From Adineta ricciae (Eukaryota > Rotifera > Eurotatoria > Adinetida > Adinetidae): a stretch of DNA of 64,000 bases. Of this stretch, positions 42,737 to 53,100 are shown in pieces. The notes beneath the pieces are model-generated. The model ran no database searches, was not told the origin of the DNA, and saw only the letters and a list, made by a program, of their open reading frames with translations. The position numbers and the translations under genes are program-made. Position 1 is the stretch's first letter, and each line of letters begins with the position of its first letter. The stretch is from contig CAJNOJ010000442.1 of assembly GCA_905250025.1 (NCBI GenBank), positions 1 to 64,000 on the forward strand, in the 5' to 3' direction.

Positions 42737-44992
42737 ATGGATGAATCTTCGCTGTCTGCCGAAGAAATCCTAAGAAATAAGAAGAGCATTGACGAGCCGT
42801 CGAGAGATTTTCGTGTGAAAGCAACACAATTGTATTTGATAGTTGCGAAAGGCGAATACGACTTTCAGAATGAAAGATTAGATAGACTTCTGAAAGATTT
42901 TCCACCAGATACATACGATGTACCACTGACGCAAGAACAGCAGGCGGTAATCGACAACAAAGTTGACGACGACGATAACGATGGTGGAAATCATCCAAGT
43001 CTCACCCAAAGAGTACGAACACAAACAGATCTAAATCATGAAAACAGAATTGAGTCAAAAGGTTCAGAGATGTTTTCAGAATATGTCGAAATTTCGTACA
43101 AAAAAGCAATACTTGAAATCGAACGAGAAGTTCTTTTTTTAGAAGAACGCAGCGTCAAAGAGACGCCCTTCGAAATACAGAAAGCAAGAAAGATGAATCC
43201 TGTACTGTGAAAAGATTTCACGCTCCAAGTATAATCAATGAAACTAATCTAAGTCTTGATAGGGCCGAATATGATCTGCTGAAACTCGGTCCTAAGTATA
43301 TTCCTGATAACCCTCATCTCGCACATAAACGTATGAAAAACGAGATAGATGTGGTTATGGGAAAAATCAAAAAGATTTTTGGTGAACATGGATGGATATT
43401 ACCTGTTCAACGTTTTGAACTCTTTCAAGGTTCATTGACGAAGATATTGACCGGCTGTCACGATAAATATCATCCTTCAGATCACCTAAAAACAATCAAA
43501 AGTCTAGAAAGAAAGTTCGAAGCCACGAAAACAATCATCAGAAAAACAGATAAATCAAAAGTTTTTCATCTAGGTACAACTGATGATCACATAAACAAAG
43601 CTCGAACACACATGATGAAAACAGATGCATATCAGGACTTGAAAGGAAGAAATCCATTAGATGCATTGGTTAGTCGTACGAATGAGTTTCTATATGCTAT
43701 ATGGGTGAACAAGCATATAACCCAGAAGCATTGCGAAAATCTAAAAATACAACGGAGCGAAACTGAATTAGCTCATCTGTACTTCTTGCCAAAAGCGCAT
43801 AAACCGAATACACCATTGAGACCCATAGTAGCGGGAATGAAATCACCAACTATAGGGATATCCAAATGGTTAGATGATGTATTGAGACCGTTATTTAATC
43901 AATTAGCTTCTGAAACAGCAATTGAAAACGGTACTCAACTGATCAAGTCAGTTGAAAGATGTTCAGAGAATTATCTCACATCATCAACTACATTCATATC
44001 CATGGACGTGACAGATCTATACACAATGATCCCACAAGAAGGGGCAGTGATAGCTATCAAAAGATTACTAGAAGAACATAATCTTAAACAAATTGACGGT
44101 ATTAAGAAAGAAATTATCTTAGCTCTTACTAGATTTGTTCTAACTAATAATTATTTCTATTTTGATGGGTCATATTATAAACAGATAAAAGGAGGTGCCA
44201 TGGGTTCGCCACTAACCCTCACCATAGCAAATACATACATGTATTTTGTTGAACGTCCCATTGCGAAATGGGCTAAAAGAACGTTCTCATTGTACTATAG
44301 ATATATCGACGACTTATTCATCATGTCAAATGTACATGAAGACATATTAGAAGGTCTCGTGAGATTCTGGAATAGAATTGACAGTAGTATCATTTTTTTC
44401 CGAATCAATAGGAAAGAACGTTCAATACCTGGAAGTAGATTTTGAGAATAGAGGAGGGAAATTAATATCAAAAGTGTATCACAAACCTTCACATGAATTA
44501 TATTTTCTCCCTTTCTCTAGTATACATGCACAACATATAAAAAGGAATATTCCTTTCGGTGCTCTCGTTCGAGCAATAAGATACTCTTCAAGTTTTGATG
44601 ATTACAAACTAGAAGAAGCGCACATATGCTTGTCTTTGCTCTTGAACCAATATCCGTTGAATTTCATTTTGAAACAATTTGAAAGAGTTTCGCAAGCCTT
44701 TCATCGTGCAGTTCCGACACAACAGAATTTCTTGCAGATACGAAAAACCTTTCTAAATCACAAAAGAAATGAAATAATAAAAAAGAGAATTGATTTCGAG
44801 GTCAACACAATGTGGCATTTTTCCTTTTGTAAAGGTATGAGCGAATTTGCGACCAGTTTTCATACACTATGAAATCAATGTTTTTCGGATACACCAATAT
44901 GTAATAGGAAGCCTATTGTTGGTCCTAGAAGATTGCACAACCTTCTAGAGTATTTAGTACGTAAAAAACGAAATAAAGCATTCCTAAAATAA
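42737..44992 (+). pseudogene. Athena-2 reverse transcriptase, two frame changes and one stop
   Basis: The N-terminal part (MDESSLSAEEILRNKK, acidic, helical) runs to 43210, then shifts by one base into LDRAEYDLLKLGPKYIPD. The RT carries LAHLYFLPKAHKPN, SMDVTDLYTMIP (motif A), GGAMGSPLTLTIAN (motif B) and YRYIDDLFIMS (motif C). A second frame change lies in a T-run near 44390; the frame then resumes at GKNVQYLEVDFE. A TGA at 44870 precedes the last block (PIVGPRRLHNLLEYL). There is no GIY-YIG nuclease. No introns are seen, unlike copies A-E, so this is a distinct lineage. Confidence 0.85.
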
Positions 44993-44999
44993 TTTACCT

Positions 45000-45195
45000 A
45001 CCTACATCTTCTTCGCATCTCATAAGTAATCATAAAAAGAAGAAGATGCAGTGAACTTTTTCAACGAAACTATAGGCTCATTTAGCCCTAGTTTTTTGCT
45101 ATTACGGGTTCTTCAAGCCCTAACATAGTTCATTTCGAAAAATCTTTGTATTCCAAGTTGTTCATTGTAATTAAGTATATTTTAGAGTTTTTTGT
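45000..45195. other. Athena-2 3' UTR
   Basis: Follows the RT gene and is shared with the copy at 61.6-61.8 kb, including an AGAAGAAG stretch that is expanded there. No ORF. Confidence 0.55.
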
Positions 45196-45493
45196 ACAGT
45201 GGTTCTGATGAAGTCAAGTCGAAACTTGACAGAAACTAGTCAATAAAGTACGCAAAACGAACAATTCTTTTTCTCTCCTCATCTCAAACAAACAATTCTT
45301 AGATAGAATATCGACTAATTCTTTTAAATAGGAACTAGTCAACTGCTTTTCTTTTTCATATAGCTGGGAATACTGCTCCCATTAAGTGTTCGGACTATCA
45401 CGGAATCGGCCGTTTCCGTGCTGGATAGTGCGACCTCAGAAGGTGGTTTTCCTCTGAATAATGCTAATTACGGAAAGGTACCAGTTCAGTGTT

Positions 45494-46525
45494 CTATGAG
45501 TGGGATGAAGGATGCTCGCATTTTTCGGGTTGTGATTGTTTGCCGCACAGATGAAAAAACAAATTAATAAATTTTGGACTCGGAACATTTTTACTAATGG
45601 TATCATCAGTGCTTTCAGCATGACGAATGTAGCCATACAACGCAGCTCCCATTAAGCACACAGTGATGCCTATGAAATTATCAAATCTAATTGATATTTG
45701 TTCGTGTGGTAGAAAATGGCCGCCGACTATTATGAGAATAGTCTTTAAATGACCTACAACTTGGAAGGTGATTGGCGATGTATGTCCGATCAACCCATAA
45801 GAGCACAGATTGGCAAAACCGGCTAAGATAGCACTGAAGATGATCCATTGTGCCTCTGTGACAGTCCATCTGTGAGCTAAAACATCCATTTTTGTATGAA
45901 AATTGTTAAATTCAGCCATTAGTGCTATAATCGTACATACAAAAAAAGTCGGCAATGCTTGTGCATAATTGATTTGCAATGGGCTCAGTTTATGTTCACA
46001 TTGTACTATGCCTTGCCAAATTTGATACTGAGTGGTGATCATAACAGCAACTATACCAATACTGCTGCCTACTATACTTAAACTGACATCTGCTACCGTG
46101 GCATAAAACATTCCAGTAAGAATCACGATTAATGATAAATTGCTGCCAAAAGACGTGTGTTTCTTGTAAACAATTCGTTCCACAAAAACTAACCATGGGA
46201 TACCCAATAGTTTACACAACTGATAAAAGCCTACACTATTGAACTTTAAACTTAAGTTCATCAATCCTACCGATCCAGTGCAGAAAACTGCCATTTTGGC
46301 ACTTGTACCCCATGGAAGACGAGTGCGATCAAATAACCCTACCATAGCCATAATCTCCATTTCTATCGCTGTTACCAAGAAGTGGATTGATGTTAAAGTG
46401 AATACGAAGCTGAAATTGAATGGTGGCCCCATTAGTACTTTATTTGTCAGAATTAATCCAACAGAACTGAAAATACTCCCTACTATCCATAGGCTTGTTC
46501 TTATATAATTTGTGCTTTTGGTCAT
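45494..46525 (-). CDS. Nucleotide-sugar/triose-phosphate transporter family protein (SLC35-like)
   Basis: The 343-residue frame starts at the ATG giving MTKSTNYIRTSLW; a GTG seven codons upstream is unlikely. About ten hydrophobic segments run through the protein, with LTNKVLMGPPFNFSF near the N terminus and KHLKT-like HLKTILIIVGGHFLPHEQI near residue 275. This is the pattern of the TPT/SLC35 superfamily in Golgi or ER membranes; the closest match is the SLC35E type by pattern. No intron is needed. The last 15 residues lie in a segment duplicated at 40301-40461. Substrate unknown. Confidence 0.8.
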   Translation of the reverse strand: MTKSTNYIRTSLWIVGSIFSSVGLILTNKVLMGPPFNFSFVFTLTSIHFLVTAIEMEIMAMVGLFDRTRLPWGTSAKMAVFCTGSVGLMNLSLKFNSVGFYQLCKLLGIPWLVFVERIVYKKHTSFGSNLSLIVILTGMFYATVADVSLSIVGSSIGIVAVMITTQYQIWQGIVQCEHKLSPLQINYAQALPTFFVCTIIALMAEFNNFHTKMDVLAHRWTVTEAQWIIFSAILAGFANLCSYGLIGHTSPITFQVVGHLKTILIIVGGHFLPHEQISIRFDNFIGITVCLMGAALYGYIRHAESTDDTISKNVPSPKFINLFFHLCGKQSQPEKCEHPSSHS

Positions 46526-46529
46526 CGAT

Positions 46530-47690
46530 GCCAATGAAGAGAACACATAACTTTGATCATGGGAATAGCTTTGTAAATTTTACAAGTTCAGGATCTTTAC
46601 AACACTGCATTTTGTGTGATAATCAAGAACGAGTTAATGATAGAAACATTCAACGGTTATTTGGATAATCCAGCAAAAATGATAGTAACCTTTTTTCAAC
46701 TTCTATTCGTTCTCAAGTTCTCTTTCACGATAAGAATGCTGTTAAAGAAAGCCGATGCGAGGTTTAGCTGCTATAGCGATTAACCTCGAAGTAGCTGAAT
46801 GGTATTTATTGAGTAAAATACTTTTTCCCTATGGAAATAGTCTGTGATATTTTACTGTTCAGACAGCGTGGAGAATGCGAATTAAGGCATCCGCACTTCA
46901 AAAAAGTAATTTTTCGTTCCAGAATGAGCTTTGAGAAAAACGCACGAGAATGATTACTGAATTGCTTACTTTTCAAGTCCGTAAATATATTATTGAATCT
47001 CTAAGTTGCTTTTATTAGATTTGTGTAGAAAATGACTCTAGTTAGTTGGGACTATCATCACTTGTAAAAACGAAAAGAAAATATATCTCTTACAATATTG
47101 AGCAATAAGTGCCGCCATACATCACGGCAATCATAGTGTAACGTGCTGAAATGTATATCTATCATAGACATACAGTCTTCTAATTTTATGTAAGTTATAG
47201 GAAATGTCCACAAAGATTGGTTCTTCATTTTGTGAAACACAATCTGAAGGAGCGCGTTGATGTTTTTCGGAGTAAAAGTTTTGACCATCTACCCCCACCA
47301 CAGGCCGGGACCAATGGGCCCTCAAATCCCGTTGTACGATGTGATTGATAGACCGAAAACTCATAAATACTTTGGGTTATCCAAAAGTGATGTCGGATCT
47401 ATCTTATTTCCTTATAAGACGATAAGAAAAGAATCCTTTTCTTTATACAGCGATAGAGAAAATGAAGCTCTATTTTTCTATACTAATTGATCCCTATCTA
47501 GCTAGTGTTAAAGTGATTAAATTTGGAGCAAAACTATGAGCGCACGAAATTTCACTTTGGCAATACGTAATATTTTCGTCCATGTCTAGCTTAGTTTTCT
47601 CTTTCTGTTCTTCTTTTCAGTTTTCTTGCGTATTCTTGTTAATGCATACAAAAAGGATGGTGATCGAAAAAAATGAGATGTAAGCAAATC
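46530..47690. other. Intergenic region, no gene recognised
   Basis: About 1.15 kb. A 77-residue ORF at 47257-47490 has no family signature and is probably chance. The transporter promoter must lie at its left edge. Confidence 0.45.
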
Positions 47691-47700
47691 AAAATAAACT

Positions 47701-48850
47701 TTATTTCATGAAATGTTCAAAGTAGTCACTTTGATTATCGACACACAACTGCATTCTCTCGATCCATTTGTCAAACGTTTTTCGATATTCTTCCTGATCC
47801 AACGAGTACATAAACTCATCTGTAGCATCATGTGATGATTGAGAATCGGTTTGATCGCTTAAGTTCAGTTTGATCGAATCGAATAGCCAGAAATCGCATG
47901 GTGATAAATCAGGGGAATTTGGCGGATGACGTGTGATTGTAAGGTCTTCAGATTCAAGATAACTAGACATATCCCGATGAATATGTGGTTTGCCATTGTC
48001 ACGATGAAGAAGAATGCGATTTGTACCATACGAAAGTCGTTGGTGCTTGATTTCTTCGACAAGAGGTCGCAGGCAGTTGTCAATATAATATTCGTGGTCG
48101 ATAGTTTGGTCTCGTTCCACATGATGGATCGACAGCGGGCTAGTCGATTAAAGAAAAATAGAAATAATGTTCCTGGAGCAAATCAGTCGCGACGAGGTAC
48201 TGTAGGTGGAGCGTCACCTTTTGCCACCCAAGAAGCATTTGATGATTTTCGACCAGTTTCCTTGTAAAAAACCAAGACTGGTCATTTGCCACCACAATAC
48301 ACAAACCCCACGTTTCATCTTTAAATTTTCTTAAATTTTATTGACGGATTCGAACTCGTTCGTTCCGCTGCAAATCAGTGAGTTCTTTCGTTATATAGCG
48401 AGCCAGATTTTGGTAAGGTGTAAATGGTCTTTGATAATTTGCTGATTAGTCCCTTAGCTTAAACCAGTTTCTTCTTGTATTTCTTATATCGTCACATAAG
48501 AATCGACATCGACGATCAGACAAACTTGTTCAATGTTCTCAGAAGTCGTTGCAGCAATAGGTTTACCAGATCTTGTTTCATCATCAAGTTCTTCTTGACC
48601 TTGACGAAATCGCTGACACCATCTTTCAACTGTTCTAACGAAGGAACATTCTGAGGTGTTAAAGCGGTTCAGATCCCATCTTTTGGTCACAAGTAGACCT
48701 CAACGAGGTATGAAAAATCTCAAAAGGATTTATCCACTTGTACCTTCTTTTCGAAAATGTCAAACTTCGAAGATACACGCGAAGACATGGCGGAATTGAA
48801 GAAAAATCGTTTTCTCGAGATTAGTGGAGTGACAGGATGAGAAACTTTTT
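47701..48850 (-). pseudogene. Mariner-like transposase relic (second family)
   Basis: Read on the minus strand: MSSRVSSKFDIFEKK near 48780, helix-turn-helix VERWCQRFRQGQEELDDETRSGKP near 48600 in two overlapping blocks, a broken middle, then LLHRDNGKPHIH and HPPNSPDLSPCDFWLF near 48000-47860, and a C-terminal tail. The catalytic Asp blocks are intact, but stops and shifts lie at about 48480, 48270 and 48120. Confidence 0.8.
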
Positions 48851-48859
48851 AATTTCGCT

Positions 48860-49196
48860 CATCATTTAGGCTGTCTACTGCGAGCCGGCAGTAAGATCAA
48901 TCTGATCCATATCGACCTGATTCACTGTCCATTACTCTAAAACATGTATGAAGGTTCTCATTTTTCTCTGGTTTTAAGTCAAACAAGATTAATCATTGAT
49001 GAGCGACGGAGAATGATTAACTATGGCAGTTCTAATTTTCTCTTTAGCACATACCATCATGCACTAGTGATAAATTCGTTATACTCATCTTTTTCTGTTC
49101 TTCCAGTGGCACTCTTCATATGCTTCTTTTCGCGTGTAGTCTGTGATACGCGCTGGTCTCTTTTTCTACGGTTTTTTACAATATACAAGCGAGATA
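48860..49196. other. Unclassified sequence before an assembly gap
   Basis: About 340 bp with no recognised feature. Confidence 0.4.
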
Positions 49197-49218
49197 NNNN
49201 NNNNNNNNNNNNNNNNNN
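49197..49218. other. Assembly gap (22 Ns)
   Basis: A run of 22 undetermined bases; sequence character changes to C/A-rich on its right. Confidence 0.99.
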
Positions 49219-50223
49219 GGAGCGCAAGTGTCGAAATTTTGAGCATGTTGCTTTTTCTACCTAGTAGAATTTCTCCGTATGTCATGCGTTCGCCATAGAT
49301 ATTTCGTATTTGTCATCGGATACCCATGCTAATGGCATGTACTGAAAACGCCTATATACCTGCACCAGAACTGCTGCTCCAAAAAAATGTCAACTATCGC
49401 GCAGAGAGCTCTTTAAGACCATTCCGTATCGCAGTCGCAGGTTGCCGCAGTTGCAATGGCTCAACAGTCGAAATAAGTAATACCTGTATATTCAAGAAAC
49501 ACCCTCTCCTGTACAACTACTGCCCACTATGCCGGTCACCATCTCACACAAATGCATGAGAAACAGCTCAGATCCTGATTTGCATGGAACCAAACGGTCA
49601 CTCATCGCTTCTACCACACCAACTTAGACAAAGACTACGGCATCCAAAAAATACCCTCAAGATAATTGGGAAAAACCAACACTTCTTCGAATCCCAAACT
49701 AAATGCAGTTCGACAACACAAAAGCAGATTCCTACATATACAGCATCAAAACTAAATCTTCATTCCTATCCACAGAGTAAAAACACCGATCCTGCCAGTT
49801 CCTCCCTACCCGATTCCATCAGCACAGCAGATTCTTATTCAACGTTGAAATGAAGCTTCTTTCACTTCACAAACCATGTAGTAGCCAAAATCTTGAGGCT
49901 CCATATCCAAACTACATTCCCCTTATATATAAAAACCTTCCACTTCAATCCTTCCAATAAATAACAAAATTCGACTTTACCATCAAATTTTCACCTCCCG
50001 TACACATATACCGATGTCGACCAAATCTAACAACATACCCGTGAACCGTTCTCCGTCTGACAACATAATTTCTGAGCATCACATCTCCTTTGTCACTGCG
50101 AAACAGTCTCTATTTCACAAAAAACTACGAACGATATCCACAATCGATCGTAAAAGCGACTTCCCAGTTAAGATTCACACCCACCCTCCATACATATCCA
50201 ACTGCGCATATCTGCGAGCATGG
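49219..50223. other. C/A-rich stretch resembling an Athena-type 3' UTR
   Basis: Three short ORFs (49326, 49584, 50014) lack family signatures. Base composition resembles the 3' UTR of copy E, and CACACCCACCCTCC at about 50167-50180 resembles the telomere-like junction near 29600. It ends at the boundary of the tandem duplication. The link to Athena elements is inference. Confidence 0.35.
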
Positions 50224-50904
50224 AGGAGAACATTCCTTCGTGTGAGGATATCTGTGTATAGGTGAAAATGTTGAATGCGATTTCGAATTAATTGCTCTGT
50301 GTGATGGTATAATTTAGGATGAAGGATTTTAGGATATAGTAATAGATAGGATAAGAGAAAATTTCATTGTTGATATTCGCTACATTTTATGTATTTCTCA
50401 TTTGGTTCGATCCGTACATACACTTTCGTGTGTGTATTTGGTTTTGGAATGTGAGTTAGATGGAGATGGATGATTAGTCAGGATGAATATACTTGTGAAG
50501 GTGAAGATGCGACGTGTAATAATGGTCGGTCTGATCGCGACGGTATGGAATGGAAGTACATGGTCTGTGCACGTATGATAGTTTGTTATCACGATTGTGT
50601 AAGAGATTATGCGGGCATATGTGCTTTCAGTTGGACGTGTTGAAACTAATTTCATTCATTTACTATTTCGGTTTGGTGAAGCTGGTTGCTCTTCTCTCTG
50701 TCGGAAGTCGCTCGGCATTCGCGTTGAATCGTCCTCTCTGAAATTAAAAAGTGTAATACTGTTTTGGATAAATTCCACTCATTGCAGTATAAGTTTTCAA
50801 AGTTGAGAAATGATGCGATTGACGAAATCAGTGGAGATGAATTCGAGGTTTAGATAGAATGTAGCATTTTTTTCTAATTGATTTCCTTTTCGTTCTGATT
50901 TGGT

Positions 50905-51255
50905 ATGGGTCCATATGTTTCGAAAGTCTCAAACTATGATACGCAAATTATTACAGACAATTGGTGTGATGCGGCTAAATTGCTTAAACAGATAACAGCT
51001 GTGATCAATGAAAAAGTTCGCAATGGAGTTCATAAACTTGTGAGCATACTCGCTGTTCACAATACCGTTATGCTCATTAATATGCTACTGCTTTCACGAA
51101 TGGTTGTTGCTATCGTTATCTGGTGTTTATTTCAACATTATCGAAGTACAGCTGTAGAGATAGGTGTCGTGGACGAACCACCGGCTTATTCGATCGATAC
51201 TCCAGCATCGGCTAAAAATTCTCCAGAAAAAAATGAAGATGGATATAAAGTCTAA
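50905..51255 (+). CDS. Small membrane protein with PPxY motif (copy 1)
   Basis: The product is 116 residues, MGPYVSKVSNYDTQ. A hydrophobic segment (about 54-76, VMLINMLLLSRMVVAIVIW) is likely one transmembrane helix. The cytosolic-side tail contains DEPPAYS, a PPxY motif of the type bound by WW domains (for example Nedd4-type ubiquitin ligases). A Gly at position 2 might be myristoylated, though Pro at position 3 is unusual. The tandem copy keeps length, helix and PPxY while nearby non-coding DNA varies. No family is recognised. Confidence 0.6.
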   Translation: MGPYVSKVSNYDTQIITDNWCDAAKLLKQITAVINEKVRNGVHKLVSILAVHNTVMLINMLLLSRMVVAIVIWCLFQHYRSTAVEIGVVDEPPAYSIDTPASAKNSPEKNEDGYKV

Positions 51256-51360
51256 TATCCTCGATGACATCGCGTGAAATGACATTTTTCTCTTGTTTGT
51301 GCAAGCATTTCAATAGATTCATAGTCAGATTGTAGCTAGATGTACTGAGCATTGTTTCAT

Positions 51361-51549
51361 TCCCTCGACCGAAAGGAGGGTCATGTCGAAAAAAGTGGCC
51401 CAAAAATCGAAATTCGTTTGTGAGTATGTCTGTCGCAGGTCAAAGGTCAAATTACATTTTTTTTGAAAATGTTCAAAACTTCATAAAACATGGTTTCGAA
51501 GGGTGTTTTGACACTGAAAGTTGGTTGAGAGGGTGAGGACATGTGAGAT
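51361..51549 (-). repeat. Dispersed repeat family R1, copy 2
   Basis: Reverse complement of 12601-12833 without the microsatellite; contains GGTCAAAGGTCAAAT and AGTATGTCTGTC. Confidence 0.7.
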
Positions 51550-52316
51550 AGGGTCGATGTTAAACGTACGTTGAGCCCTGAGGTCAACGGCCCATAAGAG
51601 AATTTCATTATGAGTAGAACAAAGATTAGGTAAAAGTTTTTCATAACTCCAAATGTGCAAGGAAATGTATCATACANGAGAACATTCCTTCGTGTGAGGA
51701 TATCTGTGTATAGGTGAAAATGTTGAATGCGATTTCGAATTAATTGCTCTGTGTGATGGTATAATTTTGGATGGAGGATTTTAGGATATAATAATAGATA
51801 GGATAAGAGAAAATTTCATTGTTGATATTCGCTACATTTTATTTATTTTTCATTTGGTGCGATCCGTACATACTCTTTCGTGTGATTATTTGGCTTTGGA
51901 ACGTCAGTCAGATGGAGTTGGATGATTAGTTAGGATGAATATACTTGTGAAGGTGAAGATGCGACGCGTAATAATGGTCGGTCTGATCGCGACGGTATGA
52001 CATGGAAGCAAATGATCTGTGCACGTATTATAGATTGTTATCACGATTGTGTTTGAAACTAATTTCATTCATTTACTATTTCGGTTTGGTGAAGCTGGTT
52101 GCTCGTCTCTCTGTCGGAAGTCGCTCGGTATTCGTGTTGAATCGTCCTCCCTGAAATTAAAAAGTGTAACACTGTTTTGGATAAATTCCATTCTTTGTAG
52201 TATAAGTTTTCAAAGTTGAGAAATGATGTGATTGACGAAATTCGTGGAGATGAATTCGAGATTTAGATAGAATGTAGCATTTTTTCTAATTGATTTCCTT
52301 TTCGTTTTGATTTAGT

Positions 52317-52667
52317 ATGGGTCCATATGTTTCGAAAGTCTCAAACTATGATACGCAAATTATTACATACAATTGGTGTGATGCGGCTAAATTGCTTAAA
52401 CAGATAACAGCTGTGATCAATGAAAAAGTTCGTAATGGAGTTCATAAACTTGTGAGCATACTTGCTGTTCACAATACAGTTATGCTCATTAATATACTAC
52501 TGCTTTTACTAATGATTGTTGCTATCGTTATCTGGTGTTTATTTCAACATTGTCGAAGTACAGCTGTAGAGATAGGTGTCGTGGACGAACCACCGACTTA
52601 TTCGATCGATACTCCAGCATCGACTAAAAAGTCTCTCGAGAAAAATAAAGATGGATATAAAGTCTAA
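52317..52667 (+). CDS. Small membrane protein with PPxY motif (copy 2)
   Basis: Also 116 residues, differing from copy 1 at about a dozen positions, including several in the helix (all hydrophobic swaps). The PPxY motif reads DEPPTYS. The absence of stops or indels over 116 codons in both units suggests purifying selection or a very recent duplication. Confidence 0.6.
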   Translation: MGPYVSKVSNYDTQIITYNWCDAAKLLKQITAVINEKVRNGVHKLVSILAVHNTVMLINILLLLLMIVAIVIWCLFQHCRSTAVEIGVVDEPPTYSIDTPASTKKSLEKNKDGYKV

Positions 52668-52772
52668 TATCCTCGATGACATCGCGTGAAATGACATTTT
52701 TCTCTTGTTTGTGCATGCATTCCAATAGATTCATAGTTAGATTGTAGCTAGATATACTGAGCATTGTTTCAT

Positions 52773-52962
52773 TCCCTCGACTGAAAGGAGGGTCATGTCG
52801 AAAAAAGTGGTCCAAAAATCGAAATTCGTTTGTGAGTATGTCTGTCGCAGATCAAAGGTCAAATTACATTTTTCTTGAAAATGTTGAAAACTTCATAAAA
52901 CATGGTTTCGAAGGGTGTCTTGACACTGAAAGTTGGTTGAGAGGGTGAGGACATGTGAGATA
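52773..52962 (-). repeat. Dispersed repeat family R1, copy 3
   Basis: Matches copy 2 as part of the tandem duplication, downstream of the second PPxY gene. Confidence 0.7.
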
Positions 52963-53100
52963 GGGTCGATGTTAAACGTACGTTGAGCTCTGAGGTCAAC
53001 GGCCCATAAGAGAATTTCATTATGAGTGAAACAAAGATTAGGTAAAAGTTTTTCATAACTTCAAATGTGCAAGGAAATGTATCATACATCGAAACTGAAA

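Larger units (their letters stand above)
40743..45363 (+). mobile_element. Penelope-like element Athena-2 with inverted terminal segments
   Basis: The RT gene and an upstream ORF lie between 40743-40920 and its reverse complement 45196-45363 (outer end CTATATGAAAAAG against CTTTTTCATATAG). Inverted end segments are common in Penelope-like elements. Both outer ends touch pieces of the transporter locus. A 5'-truncated sister copy is at 61227-61970. Confidence 0.75.
50224..51676 (+). repeat. Tandem duplication, unit 1
   Basis: Begins GGAGAACATTCCTTCGTGTG and is repeated at 51678 with about 95 percent identity by eye. A single N at 51677 separates the units. Each holds one small membrane-protein gene and one R1 repeat. 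Confidence 0.85.
51678..53100 (+). repeat. Tandem duplication, unit 2
   Basis: Second copy of 50224-51676. Compared with unit 1 it lacks about 35 bp near 52050. Confidence 0.85.

Noticed and set aside
45207..45240. CTGATGA...GAAA in the Athena-2 terminal segment (also 61816 and, reversed, 40909) as a hammerhead
   Set aside because: The bases between CTGATGA and GAAA cannot form stem II (AGTCAAGTC has no self-complement). The visible structure is instead a GTCAAG/CTTGAC hairpin.
47257..47490. 77-residue ORF with PHHRPGPMGPQIP
   Set aside because: Isolated, no family, no splice context.
48345..48425. Second tRNA-like sequence with GAGTTCGAATCC on the minus strand
   Set aside because: The T-arm does not pair and no clear A box or anticodon arm was found.
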